64,000 nt of DNA from Breviolum minutum Mf 1.05b.01. Lineage: Eukaryota > Sar > Dinophyceae > Suessiales > Symbiodiniaceae. The notes under the pieces are model-generated. The model saw only the letters and a program-made list of their open reading frames with translations, was not told the DNA's origin and did no database searches. The stretch spans positions 12,531 to 76,530 of the forward strand of contig DF241625.1 of NCBI GenBank assembly GCA_000507305.1. Reading direction: 5' to 3'. The first letter of the stretch is position 1, and each line of letters starts with the position of its first letter. Below, one piece after another: positions 57,848-64,000 of the stretch. The position numbers were made by a program, and so were the translations under genes.

Positions 57848-59297
57848 ACCACACCACATGGACAAAACCGCAAACATGCGTGCTATGTCCCAAGACAACT
57901 GGCGTTATTCTACCGTGATATGTTATATATTATACATATATATCCTAAGTTTTTTTTGCTATCGCGATTATTCATGAAACTGCTTTCATATGTATACGTC
58001 ATGTTCGCTATTTGTTTTGTTTTTTGTCTTTGACATAATACACGTATTCCTTATGTGTTCGAACATGCAACCCGTATACAGTTCCGAGAGCCAAAGCACG
58101 CGCAATCAACAAATCCATTCTGCATCACGCAACATGCCCCAAATCTTTTACCAGTTCAGTAAAACAAATACCACGCAATAAGCCATCATAGCATCACTCA
58201 GTTCAGTAAAACAAATACCACGCAATAAGCCATCATAGCATCACTCTATTTCTAGTTGACATTTAGAAATATGTAGATATATCTCATCACATTATTAGTG
58301 ACTTCTCTGACTTCAACACATCTTAACTGTGTCGACGCAGTCCGCAAAGACATGCGACGACTGTAGCAGGCACTTTTTCACAAGTTTGTAAGATGTTTCC
58401 CCGGCTACAAATAGAATTAAAGACTTAGTTGAAGCAGTCCGCAAAGACATACGTCAACTCACAACTCAGGCTTCGCAGTCCGCAAAGACATACGTCATGC
58501 CAGAATCACATCAGGTCCACTCAGGCAACGCAGTCTGCAAAGACATACATCATGCTAGAATCACATCAGGATTTATCTGTTTCCAGTAGNCCACACCACA
58601 TGGACAAAACCGAAAACATGCGTGCTATGTCCCAAAACAACTTGCGTTATTCTACCGTGATATGTTATATATTATACATTTATATATCCTGACTTTTTTT
58701 CTCTTCTTGTCCTGTTTTTTTTCTATCGTGATTTTTCATGAAACTACTTTCATATGTATAGGTCATGTTCGTTATATTTGTTTTGTTTTTGATATTTTAC
58801 ATAATACACGTCTTCGTTATGTGTTCGGACATGCTACCCGTATACAGTTCCGAGAGCCAAAGCACGCGCAATCAACAAATCCATTCTGCATCACGCAACA
58901 TGCCCCAAATCATTTGCCAGTTCAGTAAAACAAATACCACGCAATAAGCCATCATAGCATCACTCTATTTCTAGTTGACATTTAGAAATATGTAGATATA
59001 TCTCATCACATCATTAGTGACTTCTCTGACTTCAACACATCTTAACTGTGTCGGCGCAGTCCGCAAAGACATGCGACGACTGTAGCAGGCACTTTTTCAC
59101 AAGTTTGTAAGATGTTTCCTCGGCTACAAATAGAAATAAAGACTTAGTTGAAGCAGTCCGCAAAGACATACGTCAAGGTAATGCAACTCAGGCTTCGCAG
59201 TCCGCAAAGACATACGTCAACTCACAACTCAAGCAACGCAGTCCGCAAAGACATACGTCATGCTAGAATCACATCAGGATTTGTCTGTTTCTAGTAG
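57848..59297. repeat. about 710-740-bp block in two copies meeting at a single N
   Basis: 57848-58589 and 58591-59297 are near copies: both start at ACACCACATGGACAAAACC and end at TCTGTTTC(T/C)AGTAG, and both contain the same hairpins and the TTCCGAGAGCCAAAGCACGC segment. The N at 58590 is the exact junction. Copies differ by substitutions and a 45-base insertion at about 58190-58240. This is consistent with unmerged haplotypes or a tandem duplication. Confidence 0.85.
58427..58459 (-). repeat. hairpin copy, outer AGTTGAaG/CgTCAACT
   Basis: Seven of eight outer pairs form around the common GTC/GAC inner stem. The single mismatch is at outer position 2. Confidence 0.8.
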
Positions 59298-59493
59298 ACA
59301 GTGCTCGTTGTCGAGTTCCTTGCAACGCCTCCAGTGTGTGAAGATGCTGATCTGGTGTTAAGACTGGTGGATCATCCACAATCATGTCATCATCTGATAT
59401 GGGCCATATGGGTCTGCTTTCACAAAGGAGACTGTCTCTTGCTTTTATTTCAGCTTGCAAAAATTCCCATAAAGCTTCCACAGTACTGTTCAA
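59269..59493 (-). CDS. small ORF, acidic hypothetical peptide
   Basis: The frame lacks an in-frame ATG at its left end and reads VEALWEFLQAEIKARDSLLC then PIWPISDDDMIVDD and LTPDQHLHTLEALQGTRQ, stopping after RNRQILM. A degenerate copy exists at 55850-56045. Hairpin copies lie just 5' (59500-59530) and just 3' (59231-59263). The single N at 59505 sits just 5' and may have removed the true start. Confidence 0.5.
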   Translation of the reverse strand: MNSTVEALWEFLQAEIKARDSLLCESRPIWPISDDDMIVDDPPVLTPDQHLHTLEALQGTRQRALSTRNRQILM

Positions 59494-59570
59494 GGAGCGT
59501 ACATNACGCAGTCCGCAAAGACATACGTCGCTGCTAAGCCATTGAGCTTCTGACCAAATGTGCGTTCAGG

Positions 59571-59601
59571 ACTTTTGCAGTCCGCAAAGACATACAAAAG
59601 T
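59571..59601 (-). repeat. hairpin copy, outer ACTTTTG/CAAAAGT
   Basis: A perfect 7-bp outer stem unlike that of any other copy, flanking the unchanged 17-base core. It lies 42 bases beyond the stop of the ORF at 59643-59927. Confidence 0.9.
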
Positions 59602-59642
59602 GACACTCTATACGTGCATCGCGGTTGGCTCCGAAGGATATA

Positions 59643-59927
59643 TCAAGCTTGTGGCTCCATTGCCTCGAGATCGTCGGAGGCTTCCGAATCATCCGTGTAA
59701 CCACTGGGGTCATAAGTGTCACCAATGCATCCGTTGGCGTACCGATCGTTCATCGTCTCAATGATGGCTTGCATAAGCTCCAGCAGTTCTGTTAGTGTGA
59801 GCCGCCGCAACTGGCTTAGGATCACACGCAAAATCATGCCACGCGGGTGCGGGTGGCTGTCCATCTCGCAACATTTCCAAAATGAACTCTTAATGCTGTT
59901 GCAACATATAATGTTTATGGTCTCCAT
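59643..59927 (-). CDS. small ORF, hypothetical 94-residue protein (copy 1)
   Basis: ATG at 59927. The protein reads RGMILRVILSQLRRLTLTEL then LELMQAIIETMNDRYANG and ends in an acidic tail (DDSEASDDLEAMEPQA). Predicted helical N-terminal half; no family recognised. A hairpin follows its stop at 59571-59601. Confidence 0.5.
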   Translation of the reverse strand: METINIICCNSIKSSFWKCCEMDSHPHPRGMILRVILSQLRRLTLTELLELMQAIIETMNDRYANGCIGDTYDPSGYTDDSEASDDLEAMEPQA

Positions 59928-60323
59928 TTCTAAGTTGTTTCATTTGTTTTGTCTGTACATGTCCTTGCTTATGCCTGAACACTGCACATGATTCGTTGTG
60001 TGGATACATCACCTTCTGTACTGAACATGCAAAGAGCCCATGTAATTTCAGCGTCCATACATTCCTTGCGTGTGCCCCAAATCACTTGAACATTTCACAT
60101 ATCATTGCATCTCCAGTTGGCATCAAAGTATATTTATTTCATCATATCATTTTCAACATATAGATTCTTTTAAATATCTGATTCACCCCTACAACAGTAG
60201 TGCTTCTTGACCGCGCAAGCTGCTTCTTTTCCGTAGCGGGCCACAGTTCTAGTCAGTCAACGCAGTCCGCAAAGACATACGTCGNACTCTATACGTGCAT
60301 CGCGGTTGGCTCCGAAGGATATA

Positions 60324-60608
60324 TCAAGCTTGTGGCTCCATTGCCTCGAGATCGTCGGAGGCTTCCGAATCATCCGTGTAACCACTGGGGTCATAAGTGT
60401 CACCAATGCATCCGTTGGCGTACCGATCGTTCATCGTCTCAATGATGGCTTGCATAAGCTCCAGCAGTTCTGTTAGTGTGAGCCGCCGCAACTGGCTTAG
60501 GATCACACGCAAAATCATGCCACGCGGGTGCGGGTGGCTGTCCATCTCGCAACATTTCCAAAATGAACTCTTAATGCTGTTGCAACATATAATGTTTATG
60601 GTCTCCAT
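60324..60608 (-). CDS. small ORF, hypothetical 94-residue protein (copy 2)
   Basis: Same protein as 59643-59927, in the second copy of the 681-bp block. If the block is an assembly duplicate this is not a separate gene. Confidence 0.4.
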   Translation of the reverse strand: METINIICCNSIKSSFWKCCEMDSHPHPRGMILRVILSQLRRLTLTELLELMQAIIETMNDRYANGCIGDTYDPSGYTDDSEASDDLEAMEPQA

Positions 60609-60960
60609 TTCTAAGTTGTTTCATTTGTTTTGTCTGTACATGTCCTTGCTTATGCCTGAACACTGCACATGATTCGTTGTGTGGATACATCACCTTCTGT
60701 ACTGAACATGCAAAGAGCCCATGTAATTTCAGCGTCCATACATTCCTTGCGCGTGCCCCAAATCACTTGAAAATTTCATATATCATTGCATCTCCAGTTG
60801 GCGTCAAAGTATATTTATTTCATCATATCATTTTCAACATATAGATTTTTTTTAAATATCTGATTCACCCCTACAACAGTAGTGCTTCTTGACCGCGCAA
60901 GCTGCTTCTTTTCCGTAGCGGGCCACAGTTCTAGTCAGTCAACGCAGTCCGCAAAGACAT

Positions 60961-61262
60961 ACGTCGTTGGGAAGCCATTAATTCTTCCACTGTAAAAGAT
61001 GTCTTCTCTTTGCTTACACCCTTTCATCTCAGTTGACGCAGCCCGCAAAGACATACGACAACTGTAGATCGCAATTCTTAAACTTTGCTTTCACGGTCTT
61101 CCTGGAGGCTCCAACATNACGTCGTTGGGAAGCCATTAATTCTTCCACTGTAAAAGATGTCTTCTCTTAGTCTTTGCTTACACCCTTTCAACTCAGTTGA
61201 CGCAGCCCGCAAAGACATACGACAACTGTAGATCGCAATTCTTAAACTTTGCTTTCACGGTC
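60961..61262. repeat. about 140-bp block in two copies meeting at a single N
   Basis: 60961-61095 and 61120-61262 share ACGTCGTTGGGAAGCC through TTCACGGTCTT, including a hairpin each (61030-61064; 61194-61228). The N at 61118 is the junction; copy 2 has a 6-base insertion. Confidence 0.85.
61030..61064 (-). repeat. hairpin copy, outer CAGTTGaCG/CGaCAACTG
   Basis: Eight of nine outer pairs, with an A-A mismatch at position 3. The inner stem is GCC/GAC on the plus strand, which becomes a complete stem with one G-U pair on the minus strand. The same form recurs at 61194-61228. Confidence 0.9.
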
Positions 61263-61671
61263 TTTGCCCGTGGGCCCACAATTCGACCGGGTTTTCGACC
61301 CCAGTCCCGACGGCAATGATATGCTCGGCTAGAGGTTGCAAGGCGACCAAAGTTCCTCCCTGACTAACTCTGCTCACTGCAATCCAAATGGCGACATACT
61401 GACATGCGTCTTCTCCTGCCAAACGATTGCACCTGGCAGTGGCGTTTTGTCTGTTGTCCTCTGCGTCGGAGGTCAACAGAGCACAACATTCTTGGCACAC
61501 ACCCGTTCTTCGATGTTCTTGCTCTCCATCTGCGCTTGTCGTGCGTGGGTTCCGACATGCGAGGCATCGTGTTGCATCTACAAGTGTTGGGATGGCGCAA
61601 TGTTGGCGCATGCGCTCCCTGTAATTCTCGAATGCCGCAGGTGGCACCCGCATCAACGGCGACGGGACCAT
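61255..61671 (-). CDS. small zinc-ribbon-like protein
   Basis: From ATG at 61671 the protein (138 residues) reads MVPSPLMRVPPAAFENYRER. It carries two Cys pairs, CLACRN and GVCQECC, about 25 residues apart, a plausible zinc ribbon. The C-terminal half (ACQYVAIWIAVSRVSQGG) is compact and mixed. Two hairpin copies sit directly 5' of the ATG (61675-61701 and 61713-61740) and one directly 3' of the stop (61194-61228). Function unknown. Confidence 0.55.
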   Translation of the reverse strand: MVPSPLMRVPPAAFENYRERMRQHCAIPTLVDATRCLACRNPRTTSADGEQEHRRTGVCQECCALLTSDAEDNRQNATARCNRLAGEDACQYVAIWIAVSRVSQGGTLVALQPLAEHIIAVGTGVENPVELWAHGQRP

Positions 61672-61674
61672 GGC

Positions 61675-61701
61675 TTGCGCGGGCCGCAGAGCCACACGCA
61701 A
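61675..61701 (-). repeat. hairpin copy, inner GGC/GCC, outer TTGCG/CGCAA
   Basis: All eight stem pairs are perfect while the loop is CGCAGA. Both stems differ from the common form. It lies 4 bases upstream of the ATG at 61671 on the minus strand. Confidence 0.9.
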
Positions 61702-61829
61702 CAAAAACTCACACGCGCGGGCCGCAAAGCCACACGCAACACGGACGCAGAATCAAAATGAGATCTACTGTGTTCGTTCTAGTTTTGCTCTTGAGTTTTT
61801 CTGATCCTGGTTCATGTCATGCTTAGTGT

Positions 61830-62130
61830 CTCTAGTACATCTGCTGAACATTCAGAGAGCCCGTGTAATTTTGGGAATAACGCAACCATGTACAGCATTC
61901 GATTCCATGACTAATGGACATCAGACTATAGATATATATATATATATGTATATATTTCATCAAATCATTATTGATACTACCCGACCAACAGTGCTTCCAT
62001 CAAAGTATATTTATTTCACCACATTATTTTGGACATATAGCTCTTTTTACTACCTGATTCACGTGTACAACAGTAGTGCTTCTTGACCGCGCAAGCTGCT
62101 TTTTTTTCGTAGCGGGCCACAGCTGTAGTC
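61830..62130. other. AT-rich spacer
   Basis: Contains TATATA at 61930-61950 and a segment (about 61985-62130) resembling the AAAGTATATTTATTTCA and AGTAGTGCTTCTTGACCGC parts of the 681-bp blocks. No coding frame is supported. Confidence 0.5.
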
Positions 62131-62273
62131 AGTCAACGCAGTCCGCAAAGACATACGTTGTTGGGAAGCCATTAATTCTTCCACTGTAAAAGATGTCGTC
62201 TCTTTGCTTACACCCTTTCAACTCAGTTGACGCAGCCCGCAAAGACACACGACAACATCCGCCTGATTTCGAC

Positions 62274-62316
62274 TGCCAAGGTTGGAACACGTGATACACA
62301 TGTTCCAACCTTGGCA
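62274..62316. repeat. foldback, 16-bp perfect stem
   Basis: Arms 62274-62289 and 62301-62316 (TGCCAAGGTTGGAACA and its complement), loop of 11 bases. A second copy at 62741-62783 has one mismatch. Confidence 0.92.
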
Positions 62317-62416
62317 ATGAAAATCAGACACATCTACAAAAATCCTGCAATGATTCTGTGTTGGTGGACATTAAGCACATTTCTGCAGTGTTTGCTTTGA
62401 ATTTGAGGGAGTGGTT

Positions 62417-62445
62417 GCCCGCCGGACCGCAAAGTCACGTCGGGC
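62417..62445 (-). repeat. hairpin copy, inner GAC/GTC, outer GCCCG/CGGGC
   Basis: The inner stem is the mirror of the common GTC/GAC form, with the loop CGCAAA kept. The outer five pairs are all G-C. Same form at 62884-62912 and, with one change, 63684-63712. Confidence 0.9.
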
Positions 62446-62461
62446 TGGAAAACCTGCGATG

Positions 62462-62533
62462 CAAGAAACTTTGGATGACATGCTCAACATGAGCTGCAGC
62501 GCTCATGTTGAGCATGTCATCCAAAGTTTCTTG
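62462..62533. repeat. 33-bp perfect foldback
   Basis: Arms 62462-62494 and 62501-62533 are perfect reverse complements around the 6-base loop TGCAGC. A related, imperfect foldback (19 of 22 pairs) is at 63489-63557 and shares AAGAAACT and GGATGACATGC. Perfect pairing over 33 bp implies recent formation or strong constraint. Confidence 0.95.
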
Positions 62534-62576
62534 CCACGGTGATGTCTCATTCTCACAAGAAAATTCTGAGCGTGCC

Positions 62577-63215
62577 GGATGTTAAGGACATTTCTACAGT
62601 GTATGCAACGAACGGAAGAAACACAGGTTCCGGCTTGCTTACACCCTTTCAACTCAGTTGACGCGGCCCGCAAAGACACACGACAACATCCGCCCAATTT
62701 CGACTGCCAAGGGGACCAGCTACATCCGCCCGATTTCGACTGCCAAGGTTGCAACACATGATACACATGTTCCAACCTTGGCAATGAAAATCAGACACAT
62801 CTACAAAAATCCTGCAATGATTCTGTGTTGGTGGACATTAAGCACATTTCTGCAGTGTTTGCTTTGAATTTGAGGGAGTGGTTGCCCGCCGGACCGCAAA
62901 GTCACGTCGGGCTGGAAAACCTGCGATGCAAAAAGCTGTTGTTGAAACTGATCACACGTGTCCGATCACACGAAATTCTAAACACTTGCAGGAACCATCT
63001 TGAGATCTCGAAATGCTTCCTCCAAACATTTGACCCCAATAACTGCAATCCAGTCACCACAACAAAGTTCGCACGTTGAGCTTGACTACCAGATGATGAT
63101 AAAGATTTGAGCCTCCAGCATCATCTGGTAGTCAAGCTCAAGTAGCAATGCTACGGATGTTAAGGACATTTCTGCAGTGTATGCAACGAACGGATGAAAC
63201 ACAGGTTCCGGCCTT
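62577..63215. repeat. about 55-bp direct repeat, two copies
   Basis: The phrase GGATGTTAAGGACATTTCT through ACACAGGTTCCGGC occurs at about 62577-62633 and 63155-63211 with few changes. At each site it joins a different neighbouring sequence. Confidence 0.8.
63075..63140. repeat. 23-bp perfect foldback
   Basis: Arms 63075-63097 and 63118-63140 are perfect reverse complements (begin TTGAGCTTGACTACC) with a 20-base loop. Confidence 0.95.
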
Positions 63216-63241
63216 CAAGCTTTGCAGCTTGAAGGCCGGAA
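63206..63241. repeat. 16-bp perfect foldback, 4-base loop
   Basis: Arms 63206-63221 and 63226-63241 (TTCCGGCCTTCAAGCT and complement) close a TTGC loop. Confidence 0.95.
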
Positions 63242-63310
63242 GCTATGTGTGACGAATTGCAACTGTGAATCGGTGCACCGCAATCTAAGAAGTGCTGGGT
63301 CTCACTTCTT

Positions 63311-63373
63311 CGGAAGTGTTCCTCGACGTTCTGCCTTCCGATTCAGAAGGCACAACGTCTTGGAACACTTCCG
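63311..63373. repeat. three-segment foldback
   Basis: Stem segments pair as 311-322 with 362-373 (12 bp), 326-330 with 354-358 (5 bp) and 332-338 with 346-352 (7 bp), separated by symmetric small internal loops. Offsets are within 63000. Confidence 0.9.
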
Positions 63374-63393
63374 GAATTCGTGTGCTGTACGTA

Positions 63394-63459
63394 GGCAAGC
63401 TATCAATCCTAAAGAAGCTCACTCACGTGAGTGACCTTCTTTAAAACTCATAGATTGCC
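63394..63459. repeat. four-segment foldback with CACTCACGTGAGTG tip
   Basis: GGCAA (63394-63398) pairs with TTGCC (63455-63459), TAT with ATA, AAAGAAG (63411-63417) with CTTCTTT (63436-63442), and the tip 63420-63433 is a perfect 14-base palindrome. Several internal loops are 2 by 2. Confidence 0.88.
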
Positions 63460-63608
63460 TTCGTCTTCAGGTGCCTAAATCACCGTGTCAAGAAACTGTG
63501 GATGACATGCTGAACATGAGCGCTGCAGAGGTCCTGCATGGCATCCAGAGTTTCCTGCCATGGTGATGATGCATTGTTCCATGAAGCAGAAGCGGCTGGA
63601 AACAGACC

Positions 63609-63652
63609 AGGCATGGTTGGACCCAAAGATGCCTGTGGATCCAACCATGCCT
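63609..63652. repeat. 13-bp perfect foldback
   Basis: Arms 63609-63621 and 63640-63652 (AGGCATGGTTGGA and complement), loop of 18 bases. The right window edge (63720-64000) is AT-leaning and repeats the TTCCGAGAGCC/AAACGCGC segment seen at about 58085 and 58850. Confidence 0.92.
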
Positions 63653-64000
63653 AGCCCGCATCCCAGGACCGTTGTACTGCCTTGCCCGCCGGACCGCAAA
63701 GTCACGTCGGGGTAGAAAGCCGGCGGTGTAAAAAGCTGTAGTCTGCCAAACCTTGGCAAATGTCCTGAGTTGTCTGTTTTCAAATGTTGTCTGTTTTCAA
63801 ATGTATATGTTATGTTCGTTACTACTTTGCATGCTACTTAAAATTTAGGTTTTTCTGTTTTATCTGCCTGACACATACACGTAACACGTATAATTCGTCC
63901 GAGAGCCAATAAACGCGCATTCAGCAAATCCATTCTGCATCACGCAACGACGTGAGCATGACCACGTGGACCACGTGTACCCCAAATCATTTGGCAGTTC

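Larger units (their letters stand above)
59604..60966. repeat. 681-bp block in two near-identical copies meeting at a single N
   Basis: 59604-60284 and 60286-60966 begin with ACTCTATACGTGCATCGCGG and both end inside a hairpin core. Only a few bases differ (for example TTGCGTG/TTGCGCG). The N at 60285 is the junction. The duplicated ORF in each copy encodes the same protein. Confidence 0.9.
62292..62930. repeat. 170-bp direct repeat, two copies
   Basis: 62292-62463 and 62759-62930 are almost identical, from GATACACATGTTCCAACC to ACCTGCGATGCA. Each includes the GAC/GTC hairpin copy (62417-62445; 62884-62912). Beyond this point they diverge into different foldbacks. Confidence 0.9.
55422..63712 (-). 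repeat. family of about 30 short nested hairpins with covarying stems
   Basis: The plus-strand core is CA-NNN-CGCAAA-NNN-ATA, most often CAGTCCGCAAAGACATA. NNN/NNN is a 3-bp inner stem; outside the core lies a variable outer stem of 3-8 bp. Copies start near 55422, 55479, 55526, 55621, 55671, 55748, 55806, 56061, 58331, 58427, 58468, 58522, 59050, 59146, 59186, 59231, 59500, 59571, 60251, 60940, 61030, 61194, 61675, 61713, 62134, 62226, 62417, 62656, 62884 and 63684. Inner stems seen: GTC/GAC, GCC/GAC, ATC/GAC, GCA/TGC, GCG/CGC, GGC/GCC and GAC/GTC. Allowing G-U, all are fully paired on the minus strand, where the loop reads UUUGCG. I saw no copy left of the gap at 55.0 kb. Confidence 0.85.

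Noticed and set aside
62530-62580. C/D-box snoRNA (GTGATGT ... CTGA) after the 33-bp foldback
   Set aside because: The boxes are present but the interval is short, no terminal stem or guide region is evident, and such short matches are expected by chance.
55422-63712. Hairpin family as a CRISPR array or tRNA cluster
   Set aside because: Spacing is irregular, spacers are long and include ORFs, and copies are about 30 bases with no tRNA arms or T-loop sequence.
1-64000. rRNA, tRNA and snRNA genes
   Set aside because: I found no recognisable conserved core of 5S, 18S or 28S rRNA, U snRNAs or tRNA T-loops; a covariance-model scan would be decisive.

Overview
The window looks like nuclear DNA of a dinoflagellate, most probably a Symbiodiniaceae-type or related species. 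I base this on four things. (1) Supported genes are split into many small exons, with AG|G acceptors and a mix of GT, GC and GA donors. (2) Sequences resembling the dinoflagellate spliced leader occur, one just upstream of an intronless gene. (3) An intronless ubiquitin-like plus RCC1-repeat gene and a multi-copy transposase-like ORF are present. (4) Essentially every exon I can support, from about 2.6 kb to 61.7 kb, lies on the minus strand, as in dinoflagellate unidirectional gene arrays. Exon borders are inferred from reading frame, splice-like signals and, for two genes, protein-family conservation. No transcript data were available.

Layout. 0-2.6 kb: degenerate tandem repeats. 2.6-10.8 kb: scattered minus-strand exons of unrecognised proteins and a 30-bp minisatellite. 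11.8-12.7 kb: an intronless, frameshifted secreted-protein gene with a relic spliced leader upstream. 12.7-20.9 kb: mostly intron/intergenic DNA with a few exons and a foldback element. 20.9-23.2 kb: S-formylglutathione hydrolase, resolved into 12 exons (the best supported multi-exon gene). 24-33 kb: exons of several unrecognised proteins, a 167-bp tandem repeat, and a gene whose successive exons carry W-R-C motifs. 34.2-39.9 kb: a large unrecognised protein in long exons. 40.2-51.7 kb: a divergent DNA cytosine-C5 methyltransferase, whose third intron appears to contain several kilobases of same-strand transposase-like coding sequence. 52.4-54.9 kb: another multi-exon unknown. 55.0-55.3 kb: assembly gap in an ATC microsatellite. 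55.3-64 kb: a different landscape with an RCC1-repeat gene, small ORFs, duplicated blocks meeting at single-N joints, and about 30 copies of a short nested hairpin.

The most interesting signal is that hairpin family (55.4-63.7 kb). Each copy has a constant hexanucleotide loop, a 3-bp inner stem and a variable outer stem. Both stems change between copies while staying paired. With G-U pairs allowed, inner stems are complete in every copy only when read on the minus strand, the coding strand of the neighbouring ORFs. Copies lie directly before or after several small ORFs and inside the last codons of the RCC1 gene. From 62.3 kb onward the hairpins are joined by much longer, often perfect, foldbacks (up to 33 bp). 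This suggests selected structure (RNA processing, or a hairpin-based mobile or recombination unit) rather than ordinary repeat copying; no function is shown.
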